Positions 44,790 to 55,568 are shown, counted from the stretch's first letter. The stretch is DNA of 64,000 bases from Corynebacterium sp. KPL1814 (GCF_000478175.1 NZ_KI515778.1:133237-197236); one strand, 5' to 3'. Notes: generated by a model not told the origin, from the sequence alone. Numbers and translations are program-made.

Positions 44790-45683
44790 ATGAGCCTTAC
44801 CATCGCTAGCGTCAACGTCAATGGAATCCGCGCCGCGTGCAAGCAGCGCAACGAAAACAACCCCGGCATGAACGCTTGGCTGGAACAGACTCCGGCCGAT
44901 ATCGTGCTGATGCAAGAGGTCCGCGCCACCCCGGATCAAGCCAGAAAGGCCCTGGCACCCGCCCTGGAGGCGGGCTGGCACTTGGAGCTTGCCGATGCCG
45001 CCGCCAAGGGCCGCGCCGGAGTAGGCATCCTCTCCCGCACGCCGCTTGCCGATGTCGAAGTCGGCTTCGGCTCCTTCACCGACGCCGGCCGCTGGATTGC
45101 CGCTACCACCCGCGATATCCGCGTGGCCTCGCTGTACTTGCCCTCCGGGGATACCGATTCGCCGAAGCAGGATGAAAAGTACCACTTCTTGGATGAATTC
45201 GATTCCGTGCTGGCAGAAAACGCCAATAAGGACATGGTCATCGGCGGCGACTGGAATATCTGCCACCGCGCCCAGGACTTGAAGAATAATAAGGCCAACG
45301 AGAAGAAGGCCGGCCACCTGCCAGAAGAGCGCGCCTTTATGGACCATGTCTTCGGCAGCTTCCCGGATGAGGCGCCGCAGGAGAAAAAGAACCTGGGCGA
45401 GTGGCTTGGCGTCGTGGACTACGCGGGCACCACCCCGTGGGAGCCGGCCACCGCACCGCAGTGGTTCGACGTTACGCGCCGGCTCCACCCCGAGGCCGAA
45501 GGCCCCTATACCTGGTGGACCTATCGTGGCCAGGCCTTCAATAACGATGCAGGCTGGCGCATCGACTACCAAGCCGCAACCCAGCCGCTGCTCGATCGCG
45601 CGCAGCGCACATGGGTGGATAAGGCTCCGACCGTGGAGCAGCGCTGGTCCGATCACTCGCCGCTGCTAGTGGAATACGTCTAA
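44790..45683 (+). CDS. xth: Exodeoxyribonuclease III
   Basis: This 297-residue EEP-fold nuclease repairs apurinic sites and removes 3' blocks. N-terminal TIASVNVNGIRAACK, metal ligand Glu in IVLMQEVRAT, GGDWNICHRAQD, and the terminal catalytic SDHSPLLVEYV are present. ATG 44790 is preceded by GGAG. It overlaps the next gene (TAATG) and probably shares its transcript. Confidence 0.95.
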   Translation: MSLTIASVNVNGIRAACKQRNENNPGMNAWLEQTPADIVLMQEVRATPDQARKALAPALEAGWHLELADAAAKGRAGVGILSRTPLADVEVGFGSFTDAGRWIAATTRDIRVASLYLPSGDTDSPKQDEKYHFLDEFDSVLAENANKDMVIGGDWNICHRAQDLKNNKANEKKAGHLPEERAFMDHVFGSFPDEAPQEKKNLGEWLGVVDYAGTTPWEPATAPQWFDVTRRLHPEAEGPYTWWTYRGQAFNNDAGWRIDYQAATQPLLDRAQRTWVDKAPTVEQRWSDHSPLLVEYV

Positions 45684-46630
45684 TGTCGCCGCTATTTAGC
45701 GTCCTATACGTCATTGGTATTACCGCCGAGTCCATGACGGCTGCGCTATCGGCCGGACGGCAAAAGCTGGACCTTTTCGGCGTGACGATGATCGCCGCCA
45801 TCACGGCACTGGGTGGCGGTACTGTCCGCGATATCGTGCTTGCGGATCCACCGCTGACCTGGGTGGAACACCCCATCTATCTGGTCATCGTCATCGCCGC
45901 CGCCATCGTCACGGTGGGCATGTCCTTCCTCATGCACTATTTCCGCCACCTCTTCCTCATCCTCGATGCCTTGGGGCTGGCGGTCTTTTCCGTGCTGGGC
46001 ACCCAGATTGCCGCGCATTTGGGTTATGGCTTCATCATCGCCTCGGTATCAGCGGTTATTTCCGGCGTTTTCGGCGGCGTGCTGCGCGATCTACTCTCAG
46101 ACCGCATTCCGCTGGTATTTTCCGGCGAGTTTTATGCGGCCATCTCGATCCTCGCGGCCGGGCTGTACATGATCCTCCTGCGCGCCGGGCTATCGGAGGA
46201 ACCCACAGCGATCATCACCGCCTTGGTCTGCTTTACCGCGCGCCTTGCTGCTATCTACTTCAAGAAGGGCCTGCCGGTCTTCGAGTACCGCGACGGCGAG
46301 CAACAGATGGATCCGCGCCTTCGGCTTTCGGCGCGGATCGTGCGCGATGGCGCCCGCCGGGCCAAGCGGAAGGCAGGCGCGGCCACCCGTTACGCCAGCC
46401 CCATCACTCGGCCGCTGGGCCGCGGCAAGCGCACCGCAAGCAATTTTTCTTCCCCACTAAGCCTGGAAGAGTTAAATAGCAACCGGATTGCGCGGCCGAC
46501 TGCCCACTCATCGATTACCCGCCCCAGCGGCAAGCACTCACCTGGGGCGAGGGGAGTGGATGTGCAGCAGCAATGGACCTTCAACAAGGAGGATGTGGGC
46601 AGGCAAAGGACCCCCAAGCACAAGCAGTAG
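45683..46630 (+). CDS. TRIC-family cation channel/YicG-like membrane protein
   Basis: The 315-residue protein has two repeats of three helices with conserved glycine motifs AALSAGRQKLDLFGV and GGGTVRDIVL in the first, VSAVISGVFGGVLRDLLSDRIPLVF in the second, the hallmark of the UPF0126/TRIC family (proposed cation or glycine transport). The membrane part ends near residue 200. The remaining about 115 residues are basic and polar (RDGARRAKRKAGAATRY...), an extension not usual for the family. Start ATG 45683 is coupled to xth. Confidence 0.88.
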   Translation: MSPLFSVLYVIGITAESMTAALSAGRQKLDLFGVTMIAAITALGGGTVRDIVLADPPLTWVEHPIYLVIVIAAAIVTVGMSFLMHYFRHLFLILDALGLAVFSVLGTQIAAHLGYGFIIASVSAVISGVFGGVLRDLLSDRIPLVFSGEFYAAISILAAGLYMILLRAGLSEEPTAIITALVCFTARLAAIYFKKGLPVFEYRDGEQQMDPRLRLSARIVRDGARRAKRKAGAATRYASPITRPLGRGKRTASNFSSPLSLEELNSNRIARPTAHSSITRPSGKHSPGARGVDVQQQWTFNKEDVGRQRTPKHKQ

Positions 46631-46680
46631 TGCTAATATAAACACGTTAAAAATTTCGAAATCTGCAACGGAGAAAGTTC

Positions 46681-46872
46681 ATGGCTCGCGCAATTATTCC
46701 TTTTGTCCTTGGCGCCGTAATCCTCGCCCTGAGCATCTGGTGGTGGACTGCTGTCGGACCGTCCTTCGCCTTCTTGGGCCCCATCGTCCTCATGGGTGTC
46801 GGCGGTGCCTTCATGGTGACCGGTTTCGCCATTTTCATGGACATCGTCAGCCCCACTTCCCGCAAGGTCTAA
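46681..46872 (+). CDS. Small two-helix membrane protein
   Basis: This 63-residue protein has hydrophobic segments at about 4-22 and 28-52, with Trp-rich SIWWWTAVGP between. GGAGAAAG precedes ATG 46681. It lies 15 bases before the DinB-like gene and is probably in the same transcript. No family assigned. Confidence 0.7.
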   Translation: MARAIIPFVLGAVILALSIWWWTAVGPSFAFLGPIVLMGVGGAFMVTGFAIFMDIVSPTSRKV

Positions 46873-46887
46873 GAGAAAGGATTGACG

Positions 46888-48410
<1,523 letters not shown>

Positions 48411-48504
48411 TAGGTACCCCTTAACCCACCCCACGGAGGGACAAGTGGGTGTTTGCCAGCTACGCTATACGGGATAAGCGCTGTGCGAACAAGAAGGGAA
48501 GCAC

Positions 48505-49584
48505 GTGTCCACCACCACGCAATCCTCCTCTAAGAAGACGGACCACTACGGCATCGAGCGCGCGAACGCCGATGACCCGGGAGCGATAGATAAGGTACGG
48601 CGCAAGTCGCCAATTGTTGACCACCTCATGCGTATGCAGGAGCGCTATGCCGCAGAGGGGGGCAACCAGTTCTCCGCTGGCATTACCTATTACTCGGTTC
48701 TGTCTATCTTCCCGTTGGCGATGCTGCTGGTGGCCACCATCGCCGCTGTCCTTGCTAACCGCGAGGACCTGCTCAATGATCTCCAGTCCTATATCACGGA
48801 CTCCATTGACGGGAAGCTCAGCGAATCGGTCAATGAGATCTTGGATACGGCCATCGACCAGCGCGGTGCCATGTTCGGAATTGGTGGTTTGACCACCCTG
48901 TGGTCCGGACTGGGATGGATGAATCACCTGCGCATCGGCATTTCTGCCATGTGGGGCATCGATGCCAATGACGGCGGCTCCTTCCTGAAAAAGAAGTTCT
49001 CGGACCTTCTGGGGCTTATCGGCCTGATCATCTCCTTTGTCGTCGCCTTCGGTGTGACCGCTGCTGGTTCCTCCGGCCTTACACAGAAGATCTTTGACCT
49101 CTTAGGCATCGATTCCTTCCCGGGCATGGGCTATGTCTTCTTCTTCAGTGGCTTGTTGCTGGGCCTTATCGCCAATTTCATCGTCATGTGGTGGCTGATT
49201 ATGATCCTGCCACGCACGAAGGTGCCTAAGAAGTCCGGCTTTACCGGCGCCGCCATCGGTGCGGTGGCGTTCGAGGCTATCAAGCAGCTGTCCACAGTGA
49301 TCATGTCCTCTGCCACCGGCAGTCCGGCCGGCGCGGTCTTTGGTCCGGTCATCGTTTTGATGATTGTCATGTACTTGGTGTGGCGCGTGGTGCTTTATAT
49401 TTCCGCATGGACTGCGACGACCGCAGAATCCCTGAAGTACGCGCACCCGCCGGTTCCAGAACCTGCCGTTATTCGCGTGCGCAACGAGGTACGTGAGGGC
49501 GCACCAGCAGGTGCGGTCTTCGGCGTGGGCGCGGCGCTGGGCGCTGCGGCCGTGGGTGTGGCGAAGCTTTTCCGACGGAAATAA
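48505..49584 (+). CDS. YihY/BrkB family inner membrane protein
   Basis: The 359-residue protein has six hydrophobic segments between about 55 and 310 and family motifs QFSAGITYYSVLSIFPL and GLGWMNHLRIGISAMWGI. The N-terminal 50 residues are polar, the end Ala/Gly-rich with a basic stop (KLFRRK). Once called ribonuclease BN in error, the family's role is unclear; YhjD-type members are linked to envelope function. GTG 48505 has AAGAAGGGA. TATACG upstream may be the -10. Confidence 0.88.
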   Translation: MSTTTQSSSKKTDHYGIERANADDPGAIDKVRRKSPIVDHLMRMQERYAAEGGNQFSAGITYYSVLSIFPLAMLLVATIAAVLANREDLLNDLQSYITDSIDGKLSESVNEILDTAIDQRGAMFGIGGLTTLWSGLGWMNHLRIGISAMWGIDANDGGSFLKKKFSDLLGLIGLIISFVVAFGVTAAGSSGLTQKIFDLLGIDSFPGMGYVFFFSGLLLGLIANFIVMWWLIMILPRTKVPKKSGFTGAAIGAVAFEAIKQLSTVIMSSATGSPAGAVFGPVIVLMIVMYLVWRVVLYISAWTATTAESLKYAHPPVPEPAVIRVRNEVREGAPAGAVFGVGAALGAAAVGVAKLFRRK

Positions 49585-49586
49585 AA

Positions 49587-49607
49587 ATCCTCCCTACGGG
49601 TGAGGAT
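49587..49607 (+). terminator. Possible terminator after the YihY gene
   Basis: ATCCTC (49587-49592) and GAGGAT (49602-49607) pair, extended by CC/GG around TACG. It overlaps no gene; no strong T-run. Confidence 0.35.
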
Positions 49608-49639
49608 CGCTGCGCTCTTTACCTTTAAGATAGGACACT

Positions 49640-50536
49640 ATGAACGCCGATGATATTGCCCCAGACTTCTACGAAAAGTGGGACCTCGACCGCAGTGGTG
49701 GCGAGGATGAGCTTTCCGTTTTATTGGAAGCAAAAGATATCAAGCTCGGGCAGCAAGGATATAACCCCGATGAGCCGCGGCGTGTACAGCTGCGCATAGC
49801 GGCCAGCATCCTGGGTTCGGCGAAAAAGAGGGCCGAATACGATGAAGCATTGCGCACCGGCCTTCGCCCGACGTGGGGCGAGCTCGGCACGCTGAGTTCG
49901 GTGGGGCAGTGGTCTCCAGCACCGCGCACGCAGTCAAACTTCCACGATCAATCGCAGGGTGGTCCGAAGCGGGCGCCGGATTTTGCCCAGCCCAGCCCGT
50001 ATAGTTCCCCGTACGCGCAAGACCCATTCGCTCGGCACGCATCACCGCAGCAACAGGTGTCGCCGTCGTTCGCTGCCCCGCCGGTGCCGTTCCAGCACCA
50101 GGCACAGGAACGGCCATCGCAAAGCACGCGCATTGGCATGGGCATCTTGGACTTCTTCTTGGCTGGTGGCATCAGCAGTGCGTTTGGCGCGGTCGTCGAC
50201 GAGCTCGCGGATGTAGAAGCCCTGTCCTTTGTCGTTTTCTGCATCGTCATGGTGGTCTACGTTCTGGGCAGCGAAGTGTGGTTGGGCGCTAGCCCGGCAA
50301 AGATTCTTGCCGGCTATACCGTGCGGGATGTCGATACGAAGGAAAAGCTCAGCCTCAGCCAGTCCGCAAAGCGCCAGTGGTGGCGCCTTATCAACGTGGT
50401 CCCGGGAATCGGGCAATTGGTGGGCCTGATGGGCGCGGTGGTGCACACAGTCACCATTAATGAGGAAAATAACCGGCGCGGTTCCCACGACGAGTTCGCA
50501 AACGCAGAAGTGGTCAAGAGGAAGCCGCGCAAGTAG
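49640..50536 (+). CDS. RDD membrane protein with DnaJ-like N-terminus
   Basis: The 298-residue protein has three parts. Residues about 8-75 (DFYEKWDLDRSGGEDELSVLL, then ILGSAKKRAEYDEALRTG) look like a J-like domain, without an obvious HPD. Residues about 85-160 are a Pro/Gln/Ser-rich linker. From about 165 an RDD domain with two or three helices follows (GILDFFLAGGISSAFGAVVDEL; GSEVWLGASPAKILAGYTVRD; LVGLMGAVVHTVTI). Role unknown; possible membrane chaperone-type or transport accessory. Confidence 0.78.
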   Translation: MNADDIAPDFYEKWDLDRSGGEDELSVLLEAKDIKLGQQGYNPDEPRRVQLRIAASILGSAKKRAEYDEALRTGLRPTWGELGTLSSVGQWSPAPRTQSNFHDQSQGGPKRAPDFAQPSPYSSPYAQDPFARHASPQQQVSPSFAAPPVPFQHQAQERPSQSTRIGMGILDFFLAGGISSAFGAVVDELADVEALSFVVFCIVMVVYVLGSEVWLGASPAKILAGYTVRDVDTKEKLSLSQSAKRQWWRLINVVPGIGQLVGLMGAVVHTVTINEENNRRGSHDEFANAEVVKRKPRK

Positions 50537-50582
50537 AACGCTGGCATGGCGCATCTTGGGGCGGATGCCTACGATGGTGCGC

Positions 50583-51494
50583 ATGCATGATGCACCTTTA
50601 ATTAGCCCCGAAAATAAGGATTCCGCCGAGAGCGTGGTGGAACAACTTCCTAAGGTATCCCTGTGGGAACCGGTCCGCTCGCAGGCCAGCACCGCGGAGG
50701 AATTGAACGCGGATATTCGCGAGCAGTGTGCCCAGCTTGCCGATGACCACGTGGTCTACGCCGAGCTGCAGCTCAACCCCGCGGCTTATTCTTTCGATAC
50801 GTCCGCAGTCGTACGAGAGGTGGCCGCGGAACGCTTCGGCGATCTTGAGGTACGGTTTGTCCTCGAGGCGGCAGAGCCGGCGGCTAACGCAGGGGATGCT
50901 GCGGGCGTTGCGGGTTACACCCTGCCGGAGGGGAGTGCTGCCGCCGCGGCGGAGTTCCGCACGAAGTACCTGCCTACCCAAATCGCGGTGGGTGAGGATT
51001 TCGCCGCCACCGAAAGCGCGGCGCAGGCCGGCGTCAACCGCTTGCTGCAACCGGTGAATATGATTGATGATTTCACCGCCGATGTCGATGGAATCCGCCC
51101 AGGCAAGGCCTCCGAATGGATCCGCGACCGACACATTCCATTGGTATTTTCGCCCGTGGACGACGTTGAGGAACTGACGGATCATCCGCTGCCGCTGTTG
51201 CAGCAGCTTGGCTTTACCTGTTCCGTTTCTTCCGGCGATTCCACTCTGAGCAGGCAATTTCTCGCATTGAGCGAGACCTTTGGATACGGCTTGGAGGAGT
51301 TTTTCGATCTCACTGTGAAGGCGATTGAAAATATTTTCGGCACGGAGGAGACAAGGCAGCGTATCCTTGAGACCGTTGTCCTTCCGGCCTACGAGGACCT
51401 CTCCGATCCGGAACTTGCCGGTCCCGATACTGAGGAGTCGCTCCAAGATTCCGGGTTCTCAATAAACCTGAATGACAACCCTTCCGAAGAGTAA
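50583..51494 (+). CDS. Adenosine-deaminase-like protein lacking metal ligands
   Basis: The 303-residue protein aligns to the ADA family in its middle and end: HVVYAELQLNP, a long helix region, then SGDSTLSRQFLALSETFGYGLEEFFDLTVKAIENIF and an end LPAYEDL. The N-terminal HxH metal site of active deaminases is absent (the start reads SLWEPVRSQAS), and the SSGDSTL turn replaces the usual TDD-type metal loop. It is probably a pseudoenzyme. M. tuberculosis carries add near Rv3311 and upp, so this may be a decayed descendant. ATG 50583 is the likely start. Confidence 0.7.
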   Translation: MHDAPLISPENKDSAESVVEQLPKVSLWEPVRSQASTAEELNADIREQCAQLADDHVVYAELQLNPAAYSFDTSAVVREVAAERFGDLEVRFVLEAAEPAANAGDAAGVAGYTLPEGSAAAAAEFRTKYLPTQIAVGEDFAATESAAQAGVNRLLQPVNMIDDFTADVDGIRPGKASEWIRDRHIPLVFSPVDDVEELTDHPLPLLQQLGFTCSVSSGDSTLSRQFLALSETFGYGLEEFFDLTVKAIENIFGTEETRQRILETVVLPAYEDLSDPELAGPDTEESLQDSGFSINLNDNPSEE

Positions 51495-51525
51495 TAGATA
51501 GTTAATCTACATAAAGGAGGAAGAC

Positions 51526-52203
51526 ATGCCTTCCGCACTATTCGTTGTTACCGCCGCTGATAAGTGGACGCTGGCTGATGGCAGCGCCCGTCCTACCGGT
51601 TACTGGGCCGAGGAGCTCATCGCTCCGCACCGCGTGTTTAAGAACGCGGGTTGGGATATCGACTTTGCTACGCCGAACGCAAAGGCACCCGTGGTAGACG
51701 AGTACAGCCTCGAGGTATTGTCTGAGGGCGACCGCGCCGAGCAGGAGAACTACCTCGCAGAAATCGGTCCAGACCTGGAAGACCCACTGAACCTGGCCGA
51801 TGTTAAGGAAGCTGACTACGACCTCGTCTTTTACCCCGGCGGCCACGGCCCGATGGAGGACTTGGCTTATGACCAGGACTCCGCCAAGCTGCTGCAGGAG
51901 CGCATCGAGTCCGGTCGCGCCCTGTCCCTGGTTTGCCACGCACCGGCCGCATTGCTCGCGCTGGACAATGACAACTGGCCACTCAAGGGCTACACCATGA
52001 CCGGCTTTACCAACGCCGAAGAGGGCGAGGAGACCATCGCCGCTGCCAAGTGGGTTGTTGAGACCCGCCTGCGCGAGCTTGGCGCTGACTTTAAGCAGAC
52101 CGATCCGATGCAGCCTTATGTTGAGGTTGACCGCAACCTGTACACCGGTCAGAACCCGGCATCGTCTGAGCCTTTGGCACAGCGCATCCTGCGCGACTTT
52201 TAA
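51526..52203 (+). CDS. DJ-1/PfpI (Hsp31-type) amidotransferase-like protein
   Basis: This 225-residue protein of the class-I glutamine amidotransferase-like superfamily has GHGPMEDLAYDQDS and the nucleophile elbow LVCHAPAALLA with Cys. Family members act as chaperones, glyoxalases or stress proteins. TGYWAEELIAPHRVFKNAGWDIDFATP is the Hsp31-like N-terminus. A very strong ribosome site (AAAGGAGGAAGAC) suggests high expression. It overlaps the hydrolase gene at TAATG. Confidence 0.9.
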   Translation: MPSALFVVTAADKWTLADGSARPTGYWAEELIAPHRVFKNAGWDIDFATPNAKAPVVDEYSLEVLSEGDRAEQENYLAEIGPDLEDPLNLADVKEADYDLVFYPGGHGPMEDLAYDQDSAKLLQERIESGRALSLVCHAPAALLALDNDNWPLKGYTMTGFTNAEEGEETIAAAKWVVETRLRELGADFKQTDPMQPYVEVDRNLYTGQNPASSEPLAQRILRDF

Positions 52204-53207
52204 TGCGGGCGCTGAAAGCTCTCGCTGCAGGTAGCGCGGTAGTTGGGGCGGCGGCATATATAAAGAGCCGTCGTCCTTATCTGCGCAGCGTTGCACCTGA
52301 GCTTCGCAGCCCATTACTGTACCTGCCGCTGCACCTGCTCTCGGGTGATCGATTCGCTCGAACGAGCAGGCTATTTGCCAATATGGACGTGGCTCGTCCG
52401 AAGTGGCGCCCGGTGGACATCGAAGAGCTATCTTGTTCTTTTGAAGACCAAGCATTCCGTGCCCGCGTTATTACTCCACGCGGAGATGGAGCGCCGGCCG
52501 AGCCACGTCCCGTGGTGATGTGGATTCACGGTGGAGGACACCTGCTCGGTGGTCCGGCGATGCATGATCCCCAAACTTCGCTCATCGCATCGGAGCTGGG
52601 GGCCATTGTCATCGCACCGCGCTATCACAAATCCACGCAGAAACCTTTTCCTGCGGATTTAGAAGAGTGTTATGCCGCATTGCGCTGGATGCAGGAAAAC
52701 GGTGAGCTGCTAGGCGCGGATACTTCGCGCATTGCGGTCGCTGGCGATAGCGCCGGTGGCGGCTTGGCCGCAGGCCTTGCCCAGCGCACGGTGGATGAAG
52801 ATCATCCCATTCGAGCGCTTGGATTGGTCTATCCAATGCTTGATCACCGCACCATTGTTAAAGAGGGTGCGGTGGGGCAGTTTATTTGTCCGCCGAACTT
52901 AAATCGCGGTGCCTGGGATATGTACTTAGGAAAGGACCATTTAGGAACCCCGTTGCCGCCGTATGCATCGCCGGCGACGCGTTCGGATCACTCGGGGATG
53001 CCGCCCACGTGGATCGGCGTGGGAGACATCGACCTTTTTCATGATGAATCTGTGGCCTTTGCTACCGCACTGCAGGATGCCGGAGTCGAGACCACACTTG
53101 ATGTATATGCAGGTGCCTATCACGGCTTCGATCAGGTACGCCCGCGCGCGCCCCAATCGCGCAGAATGCTGGGAGATCTTATCGAGCACCTCGGCTCCCA
53201 CCTCTAG
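52203..53207 (+). CDS. Alpha/beta hydrolase of the HSL/esterase group
   Basis: This 334-residue esterase or lipase-like enzyme has oxyanion motif HGGGHLLGG, nucleophile GDSAGGGLA, catalytic Asp in GVGDIDLFHDE and His in YHGFD. N-terminal Ala-rich helix (ALKALAAGSAVVGAAAYIKS) may anchor it in the membrane. Base composition here is less GC-rich than its neighbours. Coupled to the DJ-1-like gene. A strong hairpin follows. Confidence 0.9.
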   Translation: MRALKALAAGSAVVGAAAYIKSRRPYLRSVAPELRSPLLYLPLHLLSGDRFARTSRLFANMDVARPKWRPVDIEELSCSFEDQAFRARVITPRGDGAPAEPRPVVMWIHGGGHLLGGPAMHDPQTSLIASELGAIVIAPRYHKSTQKPFPADLEECYAALRWMQENGELLGADTSRIAVAGDSAGGGLAAGLAQRTVDEDHPIRALGLVYPMLDHRTIVKEGAVGQFICPPNLNRGAWDMYLGKDHLGTPLPPYASPATRSDHSGMPPTWIGVGDIDLFHDESVAFATALQDAGVETTLDVYAGAYHGFDQVRPRAPQSRRMLGDLIEHLGSHL

Positions 53208-53248
53208 CCGCACTTGATGCGGAATGAGGTGTAGGTGAAAATGCAGCA

Positions 53249-53297
53249 ACCGCCCCAGTCCACGCTCCACTGTGAGGAGTGGTTGGACTGGGGCGGT
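53249..53297. terminator. Strong hairpin between convergent genes
   Basis: ACCGCCCCAGTCCA (53249-53262) is the exact complement of TGGACTGGGGCGGT (53284-53297), with a further CCACT/AGTGG hairpin inside. CTTCTGTT follows on the plus strand. It probably ends both the hydrolase operon and the Rv3311-like gene. Confidence 0.8.
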
Positions 53298-53366
53298 CTT
53301 CTGTTAGTAACGGCTCCCGGCAGCTGAGGTAGCTAGAGCCGGTAGTCCGCAGGGCAGAGTAAAAAC

Positions 53367-54605
53367 TTAAAAGCGGGAAAAACGCTTAATTAGCATGTTC
53401 TCAAGACCCTTCCAGGACTCCGCATGCTCGTTATACGGCTTCGACGGCACGTAGCCTGCGTGCTCGGTGGAACCGAGCATGTAGCCGAGGTAGTCCTGCA
53501 AGCGTGGGTTCGCCAGCATATAGGAGTTAATGGAATCGTCCCCGGCCCAGTCCGCGGCATCGGCGCAGACCTCGTAGCAGCGGGCTAGTTGGTCGGAGTC
53601 GACCGCTTCCGGTCCCTTTTCAATATCGCGCACGATGCCATTAAAGGAGTACTGGTTATCCGGGTGGACCTGGACCTCGAGTTCACCGGCATTGGCGGCG
53701 GTGACAACGTCCTCCCAGGTGGACACGCGCGCCAAGTCGTGGTCATCATTATCGATGAGCCACCGCACCAGCGTCTTGGAGGAATCGAAGGTAAAGATTT
53801 CGCCCCATTTGCCTAAGAAGATGGGCTTGCCGTCCAAGTAGGTGCGCAGCGTGTAGACGGACTTGGACTGTGCGGTGATTTTAATCGGGTCGATTCCGGC
53901 GGCGGCCCAAGGGGACTCGTCATAAGGGTCGGCGGCTTCCGCCGCGGCCTTACGCTTTTCTTCGGCTTCCTTGGCGGCAGCGTCGGCGGCGCCCGCGGCC
54001 TCGGAGATGCGGGTTTCGGCATCGGAGATAGCGGAGGCGTCGAATTCATCGCTAGGAACGACGCGGACGCTTTTATCCAAATCCGCGATGACCTTTTTCC
54101 AGTTGGTCAAGATGACCCGTCCGACGCCTGTCCACTCATTCAGGCCCTGCTCGCCGGAGTAGTGATCGGCGCCGCGGGAGACGTTGCGCAGGATGGAGTG
54201 GGTGGCGAAGAAGATGGTGGTTTGTTCGGCAGCGGCGACATCGGCAAGCGCAGATGCCACCTCGAGGTTGCGCGCTACGGTTGCGACATTGGCGTGGCTG
54301 GGGCGGCCGGCGAGGGCTTCCGGCATGCCAATCAGATCGTATTCATCGCGCTTGGCTGGGGTAACGCGGTGGGCTGGGCGGGCGGCAAATTGTTCCCACT
54401 GCGGGTGATCTAGCAGGTCATGCTTGGCATCGGACTCCAGGTAGCACAGCATCTCAGCGGGGGAGTCGAAGACCAAGACGGAGTCATCGTCGCCCAAAAA
54501 GGCTTGCCACTCGGAGCCATTTTCGCGCCACTTGGGCGCCCAGAGGGTATAAAAATCGCCCTCAGTCAAGGAGAGCTTAATAGGCACAATCGCACGGGTA
54601 CTCAT
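53367..54605 (-). CDS. Rv3311-like conserved protein with internal duplication
   Basis: The 412-residue actinobacterial protein is of unknown function. It consists of two similar halves joined by an Ala/Glu coiled coil (about 195-235). Half one has YTLWAPKW...FDSPAEMLCYLESDAKHDLLDHPQWEQF; half two YTLRTYLDG...FDSSKTLVRWLIDNDDHDLARVSTWEDV. The order is the same in both, and YDLIGMPEALAG pairs with YSFNGIVRDIEKG. In M. tuberculosis Rv3311 lies near upp, as here. No enzyme motif seen. Confidence 0.85.
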   Translation of the reverse strand: MSTRAIVPIKLSLTEGDFYTLWAPKWRENGSEWQAFLGDDDSVLVFDSPAEMLCYLESDAKHDLLDHPQWEQFAARPAHRVTPAKRDEYDLIGMPEALAGRPSHANVATVARNLEVASALADVAAAEQTTIFFATHSILRNVSRGADHYSGEQGLNEWTGVGRVILTNWKKVIADLDKSVRVVPSDEFDASAISDAETRISEAAGAADAAAKEAEEKRKAAAEAADPYDESPWAAAGIDPIKITAQSKSVYTLRTYLDGKPIFLGKWGEIFTFDSSKTLVRWLIDNDDHDLARVSTWEDVVTAANAGELEVQVHPDNQYSFNGIVRDIEKGPEAVDSDQLARCYEVCADAADWAGDDSINSYMLANPRLQDYLGYMLGSTEHAGYVPSKPYNEHAESWKGLENMLIKRFSRF

Positions 54606-54659
54606 GAGCTTTTAGTCTACCCAACGCCCCAGCTGCCGCGCGGAATTGCCGGGGCCTTG

Positions 54660-55568
54660 TCAGGCAGTCGGCCGCCAAAAACCCTTAAATTGCATGCCCA
54701 TATTATTCGTGCGCAGCGGGTTGGTCTGCACAGGGTCGCCGGCCTCCACAATCTCGCCATTGCCGGAATACATCGCCACATGGCCATCCCAGACCACCAG
54801 ATCGCCGGGCTGGAGCTGATCGGCGCTGACCTGCTTGCCGATGGCCTGCTGGTCCGCCGTGCGTGGTATATCCACCCCCGCTTGGGAATAGGCCCACTGG
54901 GTAAGCCCTGAGCAGTCAAAGCCACCGTTGCCGGTTCCGCCCCAGGTATAGGGCTGGCCCACCTGGCTCTTGGCCGCGGCCACGGCCGCGCGGCCTGCCT
55001 CTGAGCCAGCTTCTGCGCCCGCTGATGCGTGCGGCGCGGGTGCAGCACCGAGCTCCGCCGGAGGAGCCACCGCGGTATGCGTCGCCGCGGCGGCCGTGGC
55101 CTGCTGGGGCTGGCCAACGGCTGATTCCACCGGCCGCTGGGAGATGGGCAACAGGGCCGCGGCGGTGGTGGTGAGCTCGTCTTTCAGGCGGTTGACCCGG
55201 GCCATCGCCAAGCCAATGTGCTCGTCTATCACGGTGCGAAGCGAGGCAAGGGCCGCGGCGCGGGAGGCGGGATCGAGGGAGATTAATCCCATCGCGATGG
55301 GCGCAGCGGCCTGGATGAGCCGCGTGCCGATGCCAAAGATATCGCCGGCAGCCGCCGTAACGAGGCCGCGGGCCTGGTTAAGTACTGCGGAGATGGTCTC
55401 GTTATCGCCGGTGAGGAGATCCGCGGCGGCGATAAGCTGCGAGGCATCACCGTGCGCGATATCCGCCAGCGGCTGGGCGGCGGAGAGATCTGGGACGCGG
55501 GGAAGTTGGACATCGGGAAGCGGCGAAGGCTGCAGCGCGGCAATATTTTTAATGGCGGTAGCAAGCAC
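54660..55568 (-). CDS. NlpC/P60 peptidoglycan hydrolase
   Basis: The 302-residue protein has an Ala-rich helical N-part (about 1-150), a linker, and a C-terminal NlpC/P60 domain: QVGQPYTWGGTGNGGFDCSGLTQWAYSQAGVDIPRTADQQ with Cys, then PGDLVVWDGHVAMYSGN with His. Such enzymes cut D-Glu/meso-Dap peptide bonds in the wall. No classical signal peptide is visible, which suits a type VII-like or other export route; the gene directly before it encodes a small helical protein of WXG/EspC size. GTG 55568 follows that gene's stop immediately. Confidence 0.85.
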   Translation of the reverse strand: MLATAIKNIAALQPSPLPDVQLPRVPDLSAAQPLADIAHGDASQLIAAADLLTGDNETISAVLNQARGLVTAAAGDIFGIGTRLIQAAAPIAMGLISLDPASRAAALASLRTVIDEHIGLAMARVNRLKDELTTTAAALLPISQRPVESAVGQPQQATAAAATHTAVAPPAELGAAPAPHASAGAEAGSEAGRAAVAAAKSQVGQPYTWGGTGNGGFDCSGLTQWAYSQAGVDIPRTADQQAIGKQVSADQLQPGDLVVWDGHVAMYSGNGEIVEAGDPVQTNPLRTNNMGMQFKGFWRPTA

